The position numbers and the translations under genes were made by a program. The notes below the pieces were generated by a model. It was not told the DNA's origin and made no database searches. It saw nothing but the letters and a program-made list of their open reading frames with translations. Source: Oscillospiraceae bacterium (lineage in GTDB: Bacteria; Bacillota; Clostridia; Oscillospirales; Oscillospiraceae). Taken from it: a stretch of 55,737 bases of DNA. This document shows, one piece after another, positions 33,818-42,637 of the stretch (position 1 is the first letter of the stretch; each line of letters starts with the position of its first letter). Location of the stretch: positions 1-55,737 of the forward strand of contig JAFSWC010000088.1 of assembly GCA_017444665.1 (NCBI GenBank). The letters are read 5' to 3'.

Positions 33818-34846
33818 ATGAAAACGATCCCGCTCGGCTCGACGGGGCTTACCGTCACCAAGACCGCGATGGGCTGTCTGCCCGTGCAGCGCTGCGACAT
33901 GGATTACGGCGTAAAGTTGATCCGCGCTGCCTATGAGGGCGGCATCCGCTATTTTGACACGGCCAACGCCTATACCGACAGCGAGGAAAAGCTCGGTCTT
34001 GCGCTCGCGGACGTACGGGATCAGGTCGTGATCTCCACCAAGAGCCAGGCGCGCGACAAGGCGGGTGTGCTGGCGCATATCGAAAACAGCTTGAAAATGC
34101 TGCGGACCGACCATATCGATCTTTTCCAGTTTCACAACGTGCCCGAGATGCCCGATCCGAACGACCCCGAGGGCGCTTATGCCGGCGCGCTGGAGGCCAA
34201 GAGCCGCGGCTGGATCGACCATATCGGCGTGACGACCCACCGCGTGGGCGTGGCGGAGGCGTGCATCGAATCCGGTCTGTTTGAAACGCTGCAGTTCCCC
34301 TTCAGCTATATCTCGTCCGAGCGCGATCTGGCTCTTGCCGGCAAGTGCAAAGAAAAAGGCATGGGCTATATTGCGATGAAGGGGCTTGCGGGCGGCCTTC
34401 TGCAGAATCCCCGCGCCTGCCACGCCTTTATGAAGGGCTTTGACAACGTCGTGCCGATCTGGGGCATCCAGAAGTTCGAGGAGCTGGAGCAGTGGCTCGC
34501 CGTGGCCGAGGAGGACCCGGACATGGACGAGGAGCTTGCCGCCTTCATCAAGAAAGAGCGTCAGGAGCTCTCCGGCACCTTCTGCCGCAGCTGCGGCTAT
34601 TGCATGCCCTGCCCCGTCGGGATCGAGATCCGCAACTGCGCGCGCATGAACATGCTGCTGCGCCGCTCCCCCTGGCAGCAGTATATGACGCCGGAGTGGC
34701 AGGAAAAGATGAACAGGATCGAAGACTGTCTCGGCTGCCGACGCTGCGCCTCGCGCTGCCCGTATCAGCTGGACACGCCCAATCTGCTCAAGTACATGCT
34801 CAAGGACTACCGCGAATTCTACGAGACGCACAAGGATCAGCTTTAA
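33818..34846 (+). CDS. Aldo/keto reductase with C-terminal ferredoxin-like Cys clusters
   Basis: 342 residues with AGGAGG before the ATG. The TIM-barrel part (about 1-240) has the tetrad Asp and Tyr in IRYFDTANAYTDSEEKLG, Lys in VISTKSQ and His in LFQFHNV. The C-terminal part has two Cys groups, CRSCGYCMPCPVGIEI and CLGCRRCASRCPYQLDTP, as in the 4Fe-4S-bearing aldo/keto reductases of anaerobes. It probably reduces a carbonyl or works in reverse with ferredoxin-linked electron transfer; the substrate is unknown. Monocistronic. Confidence 0.92.
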   Translation: MKTIPLGSTGLTVTKTAMGCLPVQRCDMDYGVKLIRAAYEGGIRYFDTANAYTDSEEKLGLALADVRDQVVISTKSQARDKAGVLAHIENSLKMLRTDHIDLFQFHNVPEMPDPNDPEGAYAGALEAKSRGWIDHIGVTTHRVGVAEACIESGLFETLQFPFSYISSERDLALAGKCKEKGMGYIAMKGLAGGLLQNPRACHAFMKGFDNVVPIWGIQKFEELEQWLAVAEEDPDMDEELAAFIKKERQELSGTFCRSCGYCMPCPVGIEIRNCARMNMLLRRSPWQQYMTPEWQEKMNRIEDCLGCRRCASRCPYQLDTPNLLKYMLKDYREFYETHKDQL

Positions 34847-34851
34847 GTGAA

Positions 34852-34894
34852 GAAAACGAGGCCGGCGGATGGCCCGCCGGCCTCGTTTTCTTTT
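34852..34894. terminator. Bidirectional terminator between aldo/keto reductase and carbonic anhydrase
   Basis: A perfect 17-bp stem (34852-34868 with 34874-34890) with a 5-base loop, T run on the forward side. Confidence 0.9.
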
Positions 34895-35427
34895 CAGTCA
34901 AGAAATCGTACCGATCCGTCCAGCACGTCGTACACCGCGCCGCGGACCGTGACGTTTTTGATTTCCGGGTGTTCGGCAAACTCGCCGCGGATGCGCTCCA
35001 CCGCATACAGGACGTTTTTCTCGCAGGCGCGCAGCGGATCGCGCTCTTCTCCGATGGCCTCAAGGATCTCGTCGGTGATGGTTTTGATAAAGCCGTCGCT
35101 CTCGCCGTGCAGCGCCGCGCCGACAGCGCCGCAGCGCGTGTGGCCCAGCACGATCACAAGCGGGCAGCCCAGGTGAGCCGCCGCGTATTCCACGCTGCCC
35201 AGCTGGTGGTTGTCCAGCACGTTGCCCGCGACGCGGATCACGAACAGCTCGCCGAGCGTGACATTGAAGATCTCCTCCGGGATCACGCGCGAGTCCGAGC
35301 AGGCGATCACGATCGCCCAGGGGTGCTGGCCGTTCTGCGCCGTTTCCGCGCGCAGCAGGGCGTCGGACAGCTCGCGATAGCGGCGATTGCCCGCGAGGAG
35401 GCGTTCGATCCGCTCGTCGTTTTTCAT
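34894..35427 (-). CDS. Beta-class carbonic anhydrase
   Basis: 177 residues with AAAGGAG before the ATG. Zinc ligands are in IACSDSRV (Cys, and the Asp/Arg dyad) and LGHTRCGAV (His, Cys). The segment GELFVIRVAGNVLDNHQLGS VEYAA is diagnostic. It interconverts CO2 and bicarbonate. The usual N-terminal extension is short, as in small clostridial enzymes. Monocistronic with its own promoter. Confidence 0.95.
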   Translation of the reverse strand: MKNDERIERLLAGNRRYRELSDALLRAETAQNGQHPWAIVIACSDSRVIPEEIFNVTLGELFVIRVAGNVLDNHQLGSVEYAAAHLGCPLVIVLGHTRCGAVGAALHGESDGFIKTITDEILEAIGEERDPLRACEKNVLYAVERIRGEFAEHPEIKNVTVRGAVYDVLDGSVRFLD

Positions 35428-35456
35428 CTTCGCTCAGCTCCTTTTGTTTTTTCTGT

Positions 35457-35485
35457 ATTATAGCACGTTCCTTTCCCGTTGGGAA
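35457..35485 (-). promoter_or_regulatory. Promoter of the carbonic anhydrase gene
   Basis: TTCCCA (35480-35485), 17 bp, perfect TATAAT (35457-35462) with extended TGC before it. Confidence 0.65.
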
Positions 35486-35522
35486 GAAGCGGCGCGGCTT
35501 TGCGCGCCTTGAAAAAAAGAAG

Positions 35523-35551
35523 TTTACAGTCCGTCGATTGTTTGGTAAAAT
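35523..35551 (+). promoter_or_regulatory. Promoter of kup-proC
   Basis: TTTACA (35523-35528), 17 bp, TAAAAT (35546-35551) with extended TGG. About 90 bases of leader follow, with a small hairpin CGCTGCG/CGCAGCG (35578-35597). I could not fit it to a c-di-AMP (ydaO) riboswitch, which sometimes precedes potassium transporter genes. Confidence 0.75.
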
Positions 35552-35650
35552 ATATAAATGTTGTTGATTAATTCCTCCGCTGCGTCTTTTCGCAGCGCCG
35601 CTTTATCCCGTCGCGTTTAGACCGACACGACAAGGAGGCATTCCTTTACG

Positions 35651-37645
35651 ATGAAGAAAAAACAGGGCTTTCGCTTCGGCCTGTTTCTGGTGACGATCGG
35701 CATCGTCTACGGCGACATCGGCACCTCGCCGCTGTACGTTATGAAGTCGATCCTCGAGGGCAACGGCGGCATCGCTGCCGTGGACGACGCGTTTATCATC
35801 GGCGCGCTTTCGCTCGTGATCTGGACGATCACGCTGCTTACCACGGTCAAATACGTGCTGATCGCCATGAAGGCCGACAACCACGGCGAGGGCGGCATCT
35901 TTTCGCTTTACTCGCTGGTCAAGGACTGCGGCAAATGGCTGATCTTGCCCGCCATGCTCGGCGGCGCGGCGCTGCTGGCCGACGGCGTGCTGACCCCCGC
36001 CGTTACCGTGACGACCGCGGTGGAGGGCCTTCGCTCGATCCCGAGCATGGACCGTTTCCTGGGCGCAGGGCAGTGGAAGGTCGTGCTCATCACGCTTTTG
36101 ATCATCACGGCGCTGTTCTCGGTCCAGCACGCCGGCACCAGCCGCATCGGCAAGGCCTTCGGCCCGGTCATGCTGCTGTGGTTCAGTTTCTTGGGCGTGA
36201 CGGGGCTGGTACATATCACGGAGCTGCCCCTTGTCCTGCGTGCGTTCAACCCGCTCTACGCCGTTCGCATCCTCTTCAGCCCGGCGAACAAGCTCGGCTT
36301 TATGATTCTCGGCAGCGTGTTCCTCGCCACCACCGGCGCGGAGGCGCTGTATTCCGACATGGGCCACGTCGGCAAGGAAAACATCTATTTCTCCTGGCCG
36401 TTCGTCAAGCTGTGCCTGATTCTCAACTATCTCGGCCAGGGCGCCTGGATTCTGCAGAGCCGCGGCAACGCCGCGCTTTTGAGCGTGGAGGATCTCAACC
36501 CCTTCTTTCTGATGCTGCCCGAGGTCATGCGTCCCTTTGCCGTCGTGCTCGGCGCGGCCGCCGCGATCATCGCCTCCCAGGCGCTGATCACCGGCTCCTA
36601 CACGCTGGTGTCCGAGGCGATTTTGCTTGACCTGCTGCCGCATCTGGAGATCCGCTATCCCTCCGACACCAAGGGCCAGCTCTACATCGGCAAGGTCAAC
36701 AACCTGCTGTGGATCGGATGCAGCCTCGTCGTGCTCTACTTCCGCTCCGGCGCGCGGATCGAATCGGCCTACGGCCTTGCCATCACGCTGACGATGCTGA
36801 TGACGACGCTGCTGCTGGCGGTGTATCTGTTCAAGCTGCGGCGCAAGCACATCCTCTCCGTGCTGGTGCTGATAATCTTCGGCGCGATCGAGTCGATCTT
36901 CTTTATCTCCTCTCTCGGCAAATTCATGCACGGCGGCTATGTCACGGTGCTGCTGACGCTGCTGCTGCTCTTTATCATGATCATCTGGTACCGCGGCACC
37001 CAGCTGGAAAAGCAGTACAGCACCCAGCTGCGCGTGCGCGAGCATGTGCCGAGCCTTGTCGCGCTCCACGACGACACCGAGGTCCCGCTGCTGGCACACA
37101 ACCTCGTCTATCTCGTCAACGGCAGCGACCCGGAGCTGATGGACCGCGACGTGCTGTACTCCATCCTTGACAAGGACACCAAACGCGCCCAGGCCTACTG
37201 GTTCGTCTCGATCCACACGCTCAACGAGCCGAGCACGATGAACTATGAGCTTGAGCGCTACGGGACCGACTGCATTTTCCGCATCCGCATCAATCTGGGC
37301 TTCAAGTGCGCACCGCGTGTCAACGTCTATCTGCGCCAGATCGTCCAGGATATGCAGGAGCGCGGCGAGCTGCCCCATCAGGACAAGAAGTATTCCATCT
37401 ACGGCAAATCCAACGTCGGTACCTTCAAATTCTGCATGATCCTCAAGTCCGTCACCACCAAGACGGAGCTGAGCGATTTTGATGAATTCGTGCTGAACGC
37501 GAAATACTCGATCCGCCGTCTCGCGGGCTCCAAGGTCCGCTGGTACGGATTGGACACCTCGTCGCTGATCATGGAGCTCGTGCCGCTGATCACCGGCGGC
37601 GGCAGCGTGAGCGGCAGGATCACCCGCATGGAAGAGGAGGATTGA
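35651..37645 (+). CDS. kup: Kup-type potassium uptake protein
   Basis: 664 residues, usual length. About 12 membrane helices occupy 1-450. The first helix region has GIVYGDIGTSPLYVMKSILE, the family signature, followed by ADNHGEGGIFSLYSLV and ALLADGVLTPAVTVTTAVEG. The C-terminal ~200 residues are the soluble domain. It imports K+ with protons in the KUP/HAK/KT family. AAGGAGG lies 11 bases before the ATG. It is followed by proC two bases later, so the two form an operon; linking K+ uptake with proline synthesis fits a role in osmotic adaptation, but that is inference. Confidence 0.95.
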   Translation: MKKKQGFRFGLFLVTIGIVYGDIGTSPLYVMKSILEGNGGIAAVDDAFIIGALSLVIWTITLLTTVKYVLIAMKADNHGEGGIFSLYSLVKDCGKWLILPAMLGGAALLADGVLTPAVTVTTAVEGLRSIPSMDRFLGAGQWKVVLITLLIITALFSVQHAGTSRIGKAFGPVMLLWFSFLGVTGLVHITELPLVLRAFNPLYAVRILFSPANKLGFMILGSVFLATTGAEALYSDMGHVGKENIYFSWPFVKLCLILNYLGQGAWILQSRGNAALLSVEDLNPFFLMLPEVMRPFAVVLGAAAAIIASQALITGSYTLVSEAILLDLLPHLEIRYPSDTKGQLYIGKVNNLLWIGCSLVVLYFRSGARIESAYGLAITLTMLMTTLLLAVYLFKLRRKHILSVLVLIIFGAIESIFFISSLGKFMHGGYVTVLLTLLLLFIMIIWYRGTQLEKQYSTQLRVREHVPSLVALHDDTEVPLLAHNLVYLVNGSDPELMDRDVLYSILDKDTKRAQAYWFVSIHTLNEPSTMNYELERYGTDCIFRIRINLGFKCAPRVNVYLRQIVQDMQERGELPHQDKKYSIYGKSNVGTFKFCMILKSVTTKTELSDFDEFVLNAKYSIRRLAGSKVRWYGLDTSSLIMELVPLITGGGSVSGRITRMEEED

Positions 37646-37647
37646 CG

Positions 37648-38433
37648 ATGGCCATTGTCGGTTTTATCGGCACCGGCAACATGGGCGGCGCGCTGGCAAG
37701 AGCCGCGGCAAAGAGCCCGCTGACCGAGCGGTTGCTGCTGGCAAACCGCAGCGCGGAAAAGGCCCGCCGCCTGGCCGATGAGCTTGGCGCCGAGGTCTGT
37801 GACAACCGCGCCGCGGCGCGGGAGGCGGACGTGCTCTTCCTTGCCGTCAAGCCCCAGGGGCTGGAGGCAATGGTCAAGGGCATCCGTGACGAACTGCAGT
37901 CGCGCGATCGCGTGCTGATCGTCTCGATGGCCGCCGGCTGGACGGTAGAGAAATTGACGGCGCTTCTCGGCTCTCATCCCGTCGTGCGCATCATGCCGAA
38001 CATTCCCGTCGCGGTCGGCGGCGGCGTAACGATGCTGTGCGCCTCCGACGAGGTGACGGCGGAGGAAAAAGCCCTGGTCAAAGAGCTGCTTGCCGCCTCC
38101 GGCATGGTGTCGGAGCTTTCAGAGCCGCTGATGGAGGCCGCCTCGGGCGTTACGGGCTGCGGCCCGGCCTTTGCGGCGATGTTCGTCGACGCGCTGGCCG
38201 ACGGGGCGGTCGCCTGCGGGCTGCCGCGCCGAGAGGCTATCGCCTATGCCGCGCAGATGATGAAGGGCACGGCCGAGCTGCTGCTTGCAGGCGGCGAGCA
38301 CCCCGACGCGCTGCGCGACCGGGTCTGCTCTCCGGGCGGGAGCACGATCCAGGGTGTGCGCAAGCTGGAGGAGGGCGCGTTCCGCGCCGCGGTGATGAAC
38401 GCCGTGATCGCCGCCTGGGAAAAGGAATTTTGA
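37648..38433 (+). CDS. proC: Pyrroline-5-carboxylate reductase
   Basis: 261 residues from the ATG at 37648 (GAGGAGGA upstream; the TTG six bases earlier overlaps the kup stop). The Rossmann motif is IVGFIGTGNMGGALARAA. Other family parts are LFLAVKPQG, VVRIMPNIPVAVGGGVTMLC and, near the end, the ProC signature MMKGTAELLLAGGEHPDALR DRVCSPGGSTIQGV. It makes proline from pyrroline-5-carboxylate with NAD(P)H. Confidence 0.95.
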   Translation: MAIVGFIGTGNMGGALARAAAKSPLTERLLLANRSAEKARRLADELGAEVCDNRAAAREADVLFLAVKPQGLEAMVKGIRDELQSRDRVLIVSMAAGWTVEKLTALLGSHPVVRIMPNIPVAVGGGVTMLCASDEVTAEEKALVKELLAASGMVSELSEPLMEAASGVTGCGPAFAAMFVDALADGAVACGLPRREAIAYAAQMMKGTAELLLAGGEHPDALRDRVCSPGGSTIQGVRKLEEGAFRAAVMNAVIAAWEKEF

Positions 38434-38440
38434 GATATAA

Positions 38441-38476
38441 AAAGCTGCCGTACCTGATGGTACGGCAGCTTTTTGG
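38441..38476. terminator. Bidirectional terminator between proC and the guanylate-kinase-like gene
   Basis: A perfect 14-bp stem (38441-38454 with 38459-38472), loop TGAT, then TTTT. Confidence 0.9.
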
Positions 38477-38484
38477 TTTCTTCG

Positions 38485-39024
38485 TTATCCGATCAGATCG
38501 CTCAGCTCTTTTGCGGCGGCTTTGAGATCGTCGCTGCTGATACGCGCATCGCAGAAGGAGGAAGCCCCGCGCTGCTGCGCGGCGGTCTGCATACGGAGGG
38601 ATAGCTCCAGCTCGCTGCGGCAGATCGCGCGATAGCGCTCTTCCAGCACGCGCTCCGACGGCTCGATATACACGCACAGCGCCTCGGGCATGTTCCGCTT
38701 TACCTGCGCGGCGCGGTCGACCGAGCGGTCGATCATCACGTTAAAGCCCTTGTCCAGCAGCTCCTTCACGAGCCTGCGTGAGGTGCCGTAATCGTTGCCG
38801 GCAAATTCGGTCGTCTCGATCAGGTCGCCGGATTCCTTCAGGGCGTTCCAGCCGTCGAGATCATAGAAATAAAAGCCGACGCCGTCTTTTTCCCCCTCTT
38901 TCATTTTGCGCGCCGTGACCGGCACGACGGGGACGACGTCCTGCCTTTCGGCAAAGACCGCCGCGGCGATATCGCCGAGACCCGCGCCGGACGGGCCGGA
39001 GAGAACGATCAGCTTTTTCCTCAT
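38485..39024 (-). CDS. Guanylate-kinase-like protein lacking the P-loop lysine
   Basis: 179 residues. The fold is that of guanylate kinase: KKLIVLSGPSGAG at the start, TARKMKEGEKDGVGFYFYDL for the GMP-binding region, and FAGNDYGTSRRLVKELLDKG. But the Walker A stretch reads GPSGAGLGD, with Leu at 16 and Asp at 18 where active enzymes have Lys and Thr, and the lid region with its catalytic arginine pattern (R-G-T/R-x-x-E) is replaced by ERYRAICRSELELSLRMQ. So it is probably not an active guanylate kinase; a nucleotide-binding or regulatory role is possible. GGGAGG precedes the ATG. It is divergent from larB and shares a G/C palindrome with the cbiM promoter. Confidence 0.82.
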   Translation of the reverse strand: MRKKLIVLSGPSGAGLGDIAAAVFAERQDVVPVVPVTARKMKEGEKDGVGFYFYDLDGWNALKESGDLIETTEFAGNDYGTSRRLVKELLDKGFNVMIDRSVDRAAQVKRNMPEALCVYIEPSERVLEERYRAICRSELELSLRMQTAAQQRGASSFCDARISSDDLKAAAKELSDLIG

Positions 39025-39055
39025 AATACGATGACCTCCCTGTCGGAATGAATCC

Positions 39056-39085
39056 AGTATATCACGCCCCTCTCCCCTTCGGCAA
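39056..39085 (-). promoter_or_regulatory. Promoter of the guanylate-kinase-like gene
   Basis: TTGCCG (39080-39085), 18 bp, TATACT (39056-39061), about 30 bp before the start. The G/C palindrome abuts the -35. Confidence 0.7.
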
Positions 39086-39100
39086 GCCCCCGAGGGGGAT
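39086..39100. promoter_or_regulatory. G/C-tract palindrome, candidate metal-regulator operator (site 1)
   Basis: On the reverse strand it reads ATCCCCCTCGGGGGC and runs one base later into the -35 TTGCCG of the guanylate-kinase-like gene. It also lies 18 bp upstream of the larB -35 box. Site 2 before cbiM is nearly identical in sequence and position. Paired G/C tracts are the operator type of CsoR/RcnR-family metal repressors; assignment to that family is inference. Confidence 0.6.
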
Positions 39101-39117
39101 TTCGTTTTTGCTGCGTC

Positions 39118-39146
39118 TTGCCAAACGGCGTGTTTTTGGATATACT
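39118..39146 (+). promoter_or_regulatory. Promoter of larBEC
   Basis: TTGCCA (39118-39123), 17 bp, TATACT (39141-39146), about 46 bp before the larB start. Confidence 0.75.
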
Positions 39147-39191
39147 GGGCGCATGAAAAATTCCCTCAAAGGGCAAGGAGATGCAATCGAA

Positions 39192-39944
39192 ATGGACAAA
39201 ACGGAGCTGACAGGGCTGCTGCAGGCCGTGGCGGAGGGCTCGCTGAGCCCGGAGGACGCCGCGCTGAAGCTCAAGACCCAGCCCTTTGAAGAGATCGGCA
39301 GCTTTGCCAAGGTGGACTTTCATCGCGGCATCCGCCAGGGCGTGCCGGAGATCATCTACGGCGCAGGCAAGGCCAACGAGCATATCCTGGGCATCGCACG
39401 TAGGATGCACGAGCGCGGCCAGTCCCCGATCCTGATCACCCGTCTGACGCAGGAGGCGGCGGATCTTGTTGCCGCCGAGCTGCCGCTGCGCTACGATGCT
39501 CTGTCTAAGGTCGGCATCGTCGGCGACATGCCCGTCCCGACCGGAAAAGGGACGGTTCTTGTCGCGACCGGCGGCACCAGCGACATCCCCGTGGCCGAGG
39601 AGGCCGCGCTGACGGCCGAGGTGCTGGGTAATAAAGTCGTGCGGCTGTACGACGTGGGCGTGTCCGGCATCCACCGGCTGCTGTCCCACATGGAGGATAT
39701 CATGTCCGCGCGCGTGATCGTCGCCGTCGCGGGGATGGAGGGGGCGCTGCCCTCGGTCGTCGGCGGGCTGGCCGACTGCCCGGTCATCGCCGTTCCGACC
39801 AGCGTCGGCTACGGGGCCAGTCTCGGCGGCGTGGCGGCGCTGCTGTCGATGCTCAACTCCTGCGCCAGCGGCGTGGCGGTCGTGAATATCGACAACGGCT
39901 TCGGCGCAGGCTATATGGCCAGCGTCATCAACCATCTGGACTGA
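39192..39944 (+). CDS. larB: Nickel-pincer cofactor biosynthesis protein LarB
   Basis: 250 residues from the ATG at 39192, preferred because AAGGAGA lies upstream and the promoter lies 46 bp before it; an ATG at 39153 would leave almost no leader. The N-terminal helical region (LTGLLQAVAEGSLSPEDAAL) is followed by a PurE-like fold with DFHRGIRQGVPEIIYGAGKA, VATGGTSDIPVAEEAALTAE and the conserved VAGMEGALPSVVGGLADCPV IAVPTSVGYGA. LarB carboxylates and hydrolyses nicotinic acid adenine dinucleotide, the first step to the nickel-pincer cofactor. It is the first gene of the tight larBEC operon. Confidence 0.95.
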   Translation: MDKTELTGLLQAVAEGSLSPEDAALKLKTQPFEEIGSFAKVDFHRGIRQGVPEIIYGAGKANEHILGIARRMHERGQSPILITRLTQEAADLVAAELPLRYDALSKVGIVGDMPVPTGKGTVLVATGGTSDIPVAEEAALTAEVLGNKVVRLYDVGVSGIHRLLSHMEDIMSARVIVAVAGMEGALPSVVGGLADCPVIAVPTSVGYGASLGGVAALLSMLNSCASGVAVVNIDNGFGAGYMASVINHLD

Positions 39945-40699
39945 TGGAGCTGCGGGTTTTTTTCGCGGCGCATCCGCGCGTGGCGATCGCCTTTTCCGGC
40001 GGGGTCGACTCCTCCTATCTGCTGTATGCCGCGCTGCAAAAGGCCGAGAGCGTGGGCGTGTACTACGTCCGCTCCGCCTTTCAGCCGGAATTTGAAGCTG
40101 ACGACGCGCTGCGTCTGGCGCGGGAGCTTGGCGCCTCTGTCACGGTGCTGCGCGCCGACGTGCTTGCCGATGCGCGCGTGGCGGCCAATCCCGCCGAGCG
40201 CTGCTATTATTGCAAAAAGATCATCCTTGCCGCGATCCGCGCGCAGGCGGAGAAGGACGGCTATACCGTGCTGCTCGACGGCACCAACGCAAGCGACGAC
40301 ATCGCCGACCGTCCCGGCTGGCGGGCGCTGCGGGAGGAGGGCGTTTTGAGCCCGCTGCGCCTCTGCGGTCTGACAAAGGCGGAGATCCGCCGTCTGTCAC
40401 AGGAGGCGGGGCTCTTTACCGCGTCCAAGCCCGCCTACGCCTGTCTTGCCACGCGCATCCCCTGCGGCGAGCAGATCACGCGGGAAAAGCTTGCCGCCGT
40501 CGAAGCGGCTGAGAGCGCGCTGTTTGCGATGGGCTTTCGCGACTTTCGCGTGCGGACGCCCGGCGGTGCGGCGCTTGTGCAGGTCACAGCCGACCAGACG
40601 GCGTTGGCGCGCGAGAAATGGGACGCGATCCGCGCCGCGCTCTCGCCGCTCTTTACGCGCGTGGAGCTGGACGCTAAGGAAAGGAACAGAAGCTTATGA
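39944..40699 (+). CDS. larE: Nickel-pincer cofactor biosynthesis sulfur transferase LarE
   Basis: 251 residues, starting within the last base of the larB stop (TGATG). The PP-loop is AFSGGVDSSYLLYAAL (about 11-26). Further motifs: NPAERCYYCKKIILAAIR, LLDGTNASDD and ASKPAYACLATRIPCGEQIT, whose cysteine is in the position of the sacrificial sulfur donor or iron-sulphur ligand in LarE proteins. A second Cys follows six residues later (RIPC), where many have Tyr, so an Fe-S-bound LarE is possible. It adenylates the carboxylates of the LarB product and converts them to thiocarboxylates. Confidence 0.94.
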   Translation: MELRVFFAAHPRVAIAFSGGVDSSYLLYAALQKAESVGVYYVRSAFQPEFEADDALRLARELGASVTVLRADVLADARVAANPAERCYYCKKIILAAIRAQAEKDGYTVLLDGTNASDDIADRPGWRALREEGVLSPLRLCGLTKAEIRRLSQEAGLFTASKPAYACLATRIPCGEQITREKLAAVEAAESALFAMGFRDFRVRTPGGAALVQVTADQTALAREKWDAIRAALSPLFTRVELDAKERNRSL

Positions 40700-41859
40700 A
40701 AACGCTTTATCTCGACTGCGGCATGGGCGCGGCCGGCGATATGCTGTCCGCGGCGCTGCTGGGTCTGATGCCCGATCGCGCGGCCGTGCTGGAGGAGCTG
40801 AACCGCGCGCTCGGCGGTCTTGCCGTCGTCACGGCTGAGGAAGTAACACGCTGCGGCGTGTGCGGCCTGCATGTCAAGGTCGATATCGCGGGCGACGAGG
40901 AGGGCGAAGCGATCCGTCACCCCCACGCCAACACCTCGATCGGCGCGCTGCGCGCCCTTCTTGCCGCCGCGCCGGTGTCGGACAAGGTGCGCGCCGACGC
41001 GACCGCGGTCTTTGACCTGCTGGCGCAGGCCGAGGCGGATGTGCACGGCGTGGAAATGGAAAACGTGCATTTTCACGAGGTCGGCAGCATCGACGCCGTC
41101 GCGGACGTGCTGGGCGTGTGCCTGCTTGTCGAAAAGCTGGCGCCCGAACGCATTCTGGCCTCCCCCGTCTGCGTCGGCGGCGGGACGGTGAAGTGCGCGC
41201 ACGGTGTTCTGCCCGTCCCCGCCCCGGCGACGGAGCGGCTGCTGCGCGGCATTCCCTGGTATGCCGGTTCGATCGAAAGCGAGCTGTGCACGCCCACCGG
41301 CGCGGCGCTGCTGCGGCATTTCGTCGGCGAGTTTGCGGCGATGCCGCCGATGCTTATCGAGGGCTGCGGCTACGGCATGGGCAAAAAGGAATTCCCGCGG
41401 CTCAACGCGCTGCGCGCCTTTTGGGGCGAGAGCGAGGGCGAGACGGAGGAGCTGTGCGAGCTTGCCTGCAATCTCGACGACATGACCGGCGAGGAGATCG
41501 GCTTCGCGCTGGATCGGCTGTTTGCCGCCGGCGCGCTCGACGCCTGGACAAGTCCGATCGGCATGAAGAAAAGCCGCCCCGGCGTGCTGCTCAGCTGCCT
41601 GTGCCGCGAGGAGAAGCGCGAGGCGCTGCTGCGCTGCTTCTTCCGGCACACGACGACGCTGGGCGTGCGCGAGCGGCGATGCCTGCGCACCTCTCTCGGC
41701 CGGATGACGGAGACGGCGCATACGCCCTACGGCGAGGTGCGCGTCAAGGTCTCGCAGGGCTGGGGCGTGGAGCGCCGCAAGGCTGAGTTTGACGATCTCG
41801 CCGCGCTGGCAAGAGAAAACGGTCTTTCGCTGCGCGAGATAAAGGATTCGATCGAATAA
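40696..41859 (+). CDS. larC: Nickel-pincer cofactor biosynthesis protein LarC
   Basis: 387 residues, start in an ATGA overlap with larE. The N-terminus LYLDCGMGAAGDMLSAALLG and VHFHEVGSIDAVADVLGVCL are LarC hallmarks, as are CTPTGAALLRHFV and ACNLDDMTGEEIGFALDRLF in the C-terminal part. It uses CTP to insert nickel and close the pincer ring. In Lactobacillus plantarum larC is split and joined by programmed frameshifting; here the frame is continuous. No lactate racemase gene (larA) or other pincer enzyme is in the window. Confidence 0.94.
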   Translation: MKTLYLDCGMGAAGDMLSAALLGLMPDRAAVLEELNRALGGLAVVTAEEVTRCGVCGLHVKVDIAGDEEGEAIRHPHANTSIGALRALLAAAPVSDKVRADATAVFDLLAQAEADVHGVEMENVHFHEVGSIDAVADVLGVCLLVEKLAPERILASPVCVGGGTVKCAHGVLPVPAPATERLLRGIPWYAGSIESELCTPTGAALLRHFVGEFAAMPPMLIEGCGYGMGKKEFPRLNALRAFWGESEGETEELCELACNLDDMTGEEIGFALDRLFAAGALDAWTSPIGMKKSRPGVLLSCLCREEKREALLRCFFRHTTTLGVRERRCLRTSLGRMTETAHTPYGEVRVKVSQGWGVERRKAEFDDLAALARENGLSLREIKDSIE

Positions 41860-41866
41860 GCAGATA

Positions 41867-41904
41867 AAAAGGACGCCTGTTCCGAACGGAACAGGCGTCC
41901 TTTT
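41867..41904. terminator. Bidirectional terminator between larC and cbiO
   Basis: An 18-bp inverted repeat (41867-41884 with 41887-41904), with A run before and TTTT after, between the convergent operons. Confidence 0.9.
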
Positions 41905-41908
41905 GCTT

Positions 41909-42631
<723 letters not shown>

Positions 42632-42637
42632 GTTCTC

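Noticed and set aside
35552-35650. Possible c-di-AMP (ydaO-type) riboswitch before kup
   Set aside because: The leader is short, with only one small hairpin and none of the conserved blocks of that class that I can recognise.
35603-37378. 591-codon reverse frame opposite kup
   Set aside because: Antisense to a clear Kup transporter; composition rich in His, Gln and Arg typical of shadow frames.
40435-41721. 428-codon reverse frame opposite larE/larC
   Set aside because: Antisense to larC and larE, both of which have full family motifs and overlapping starts.
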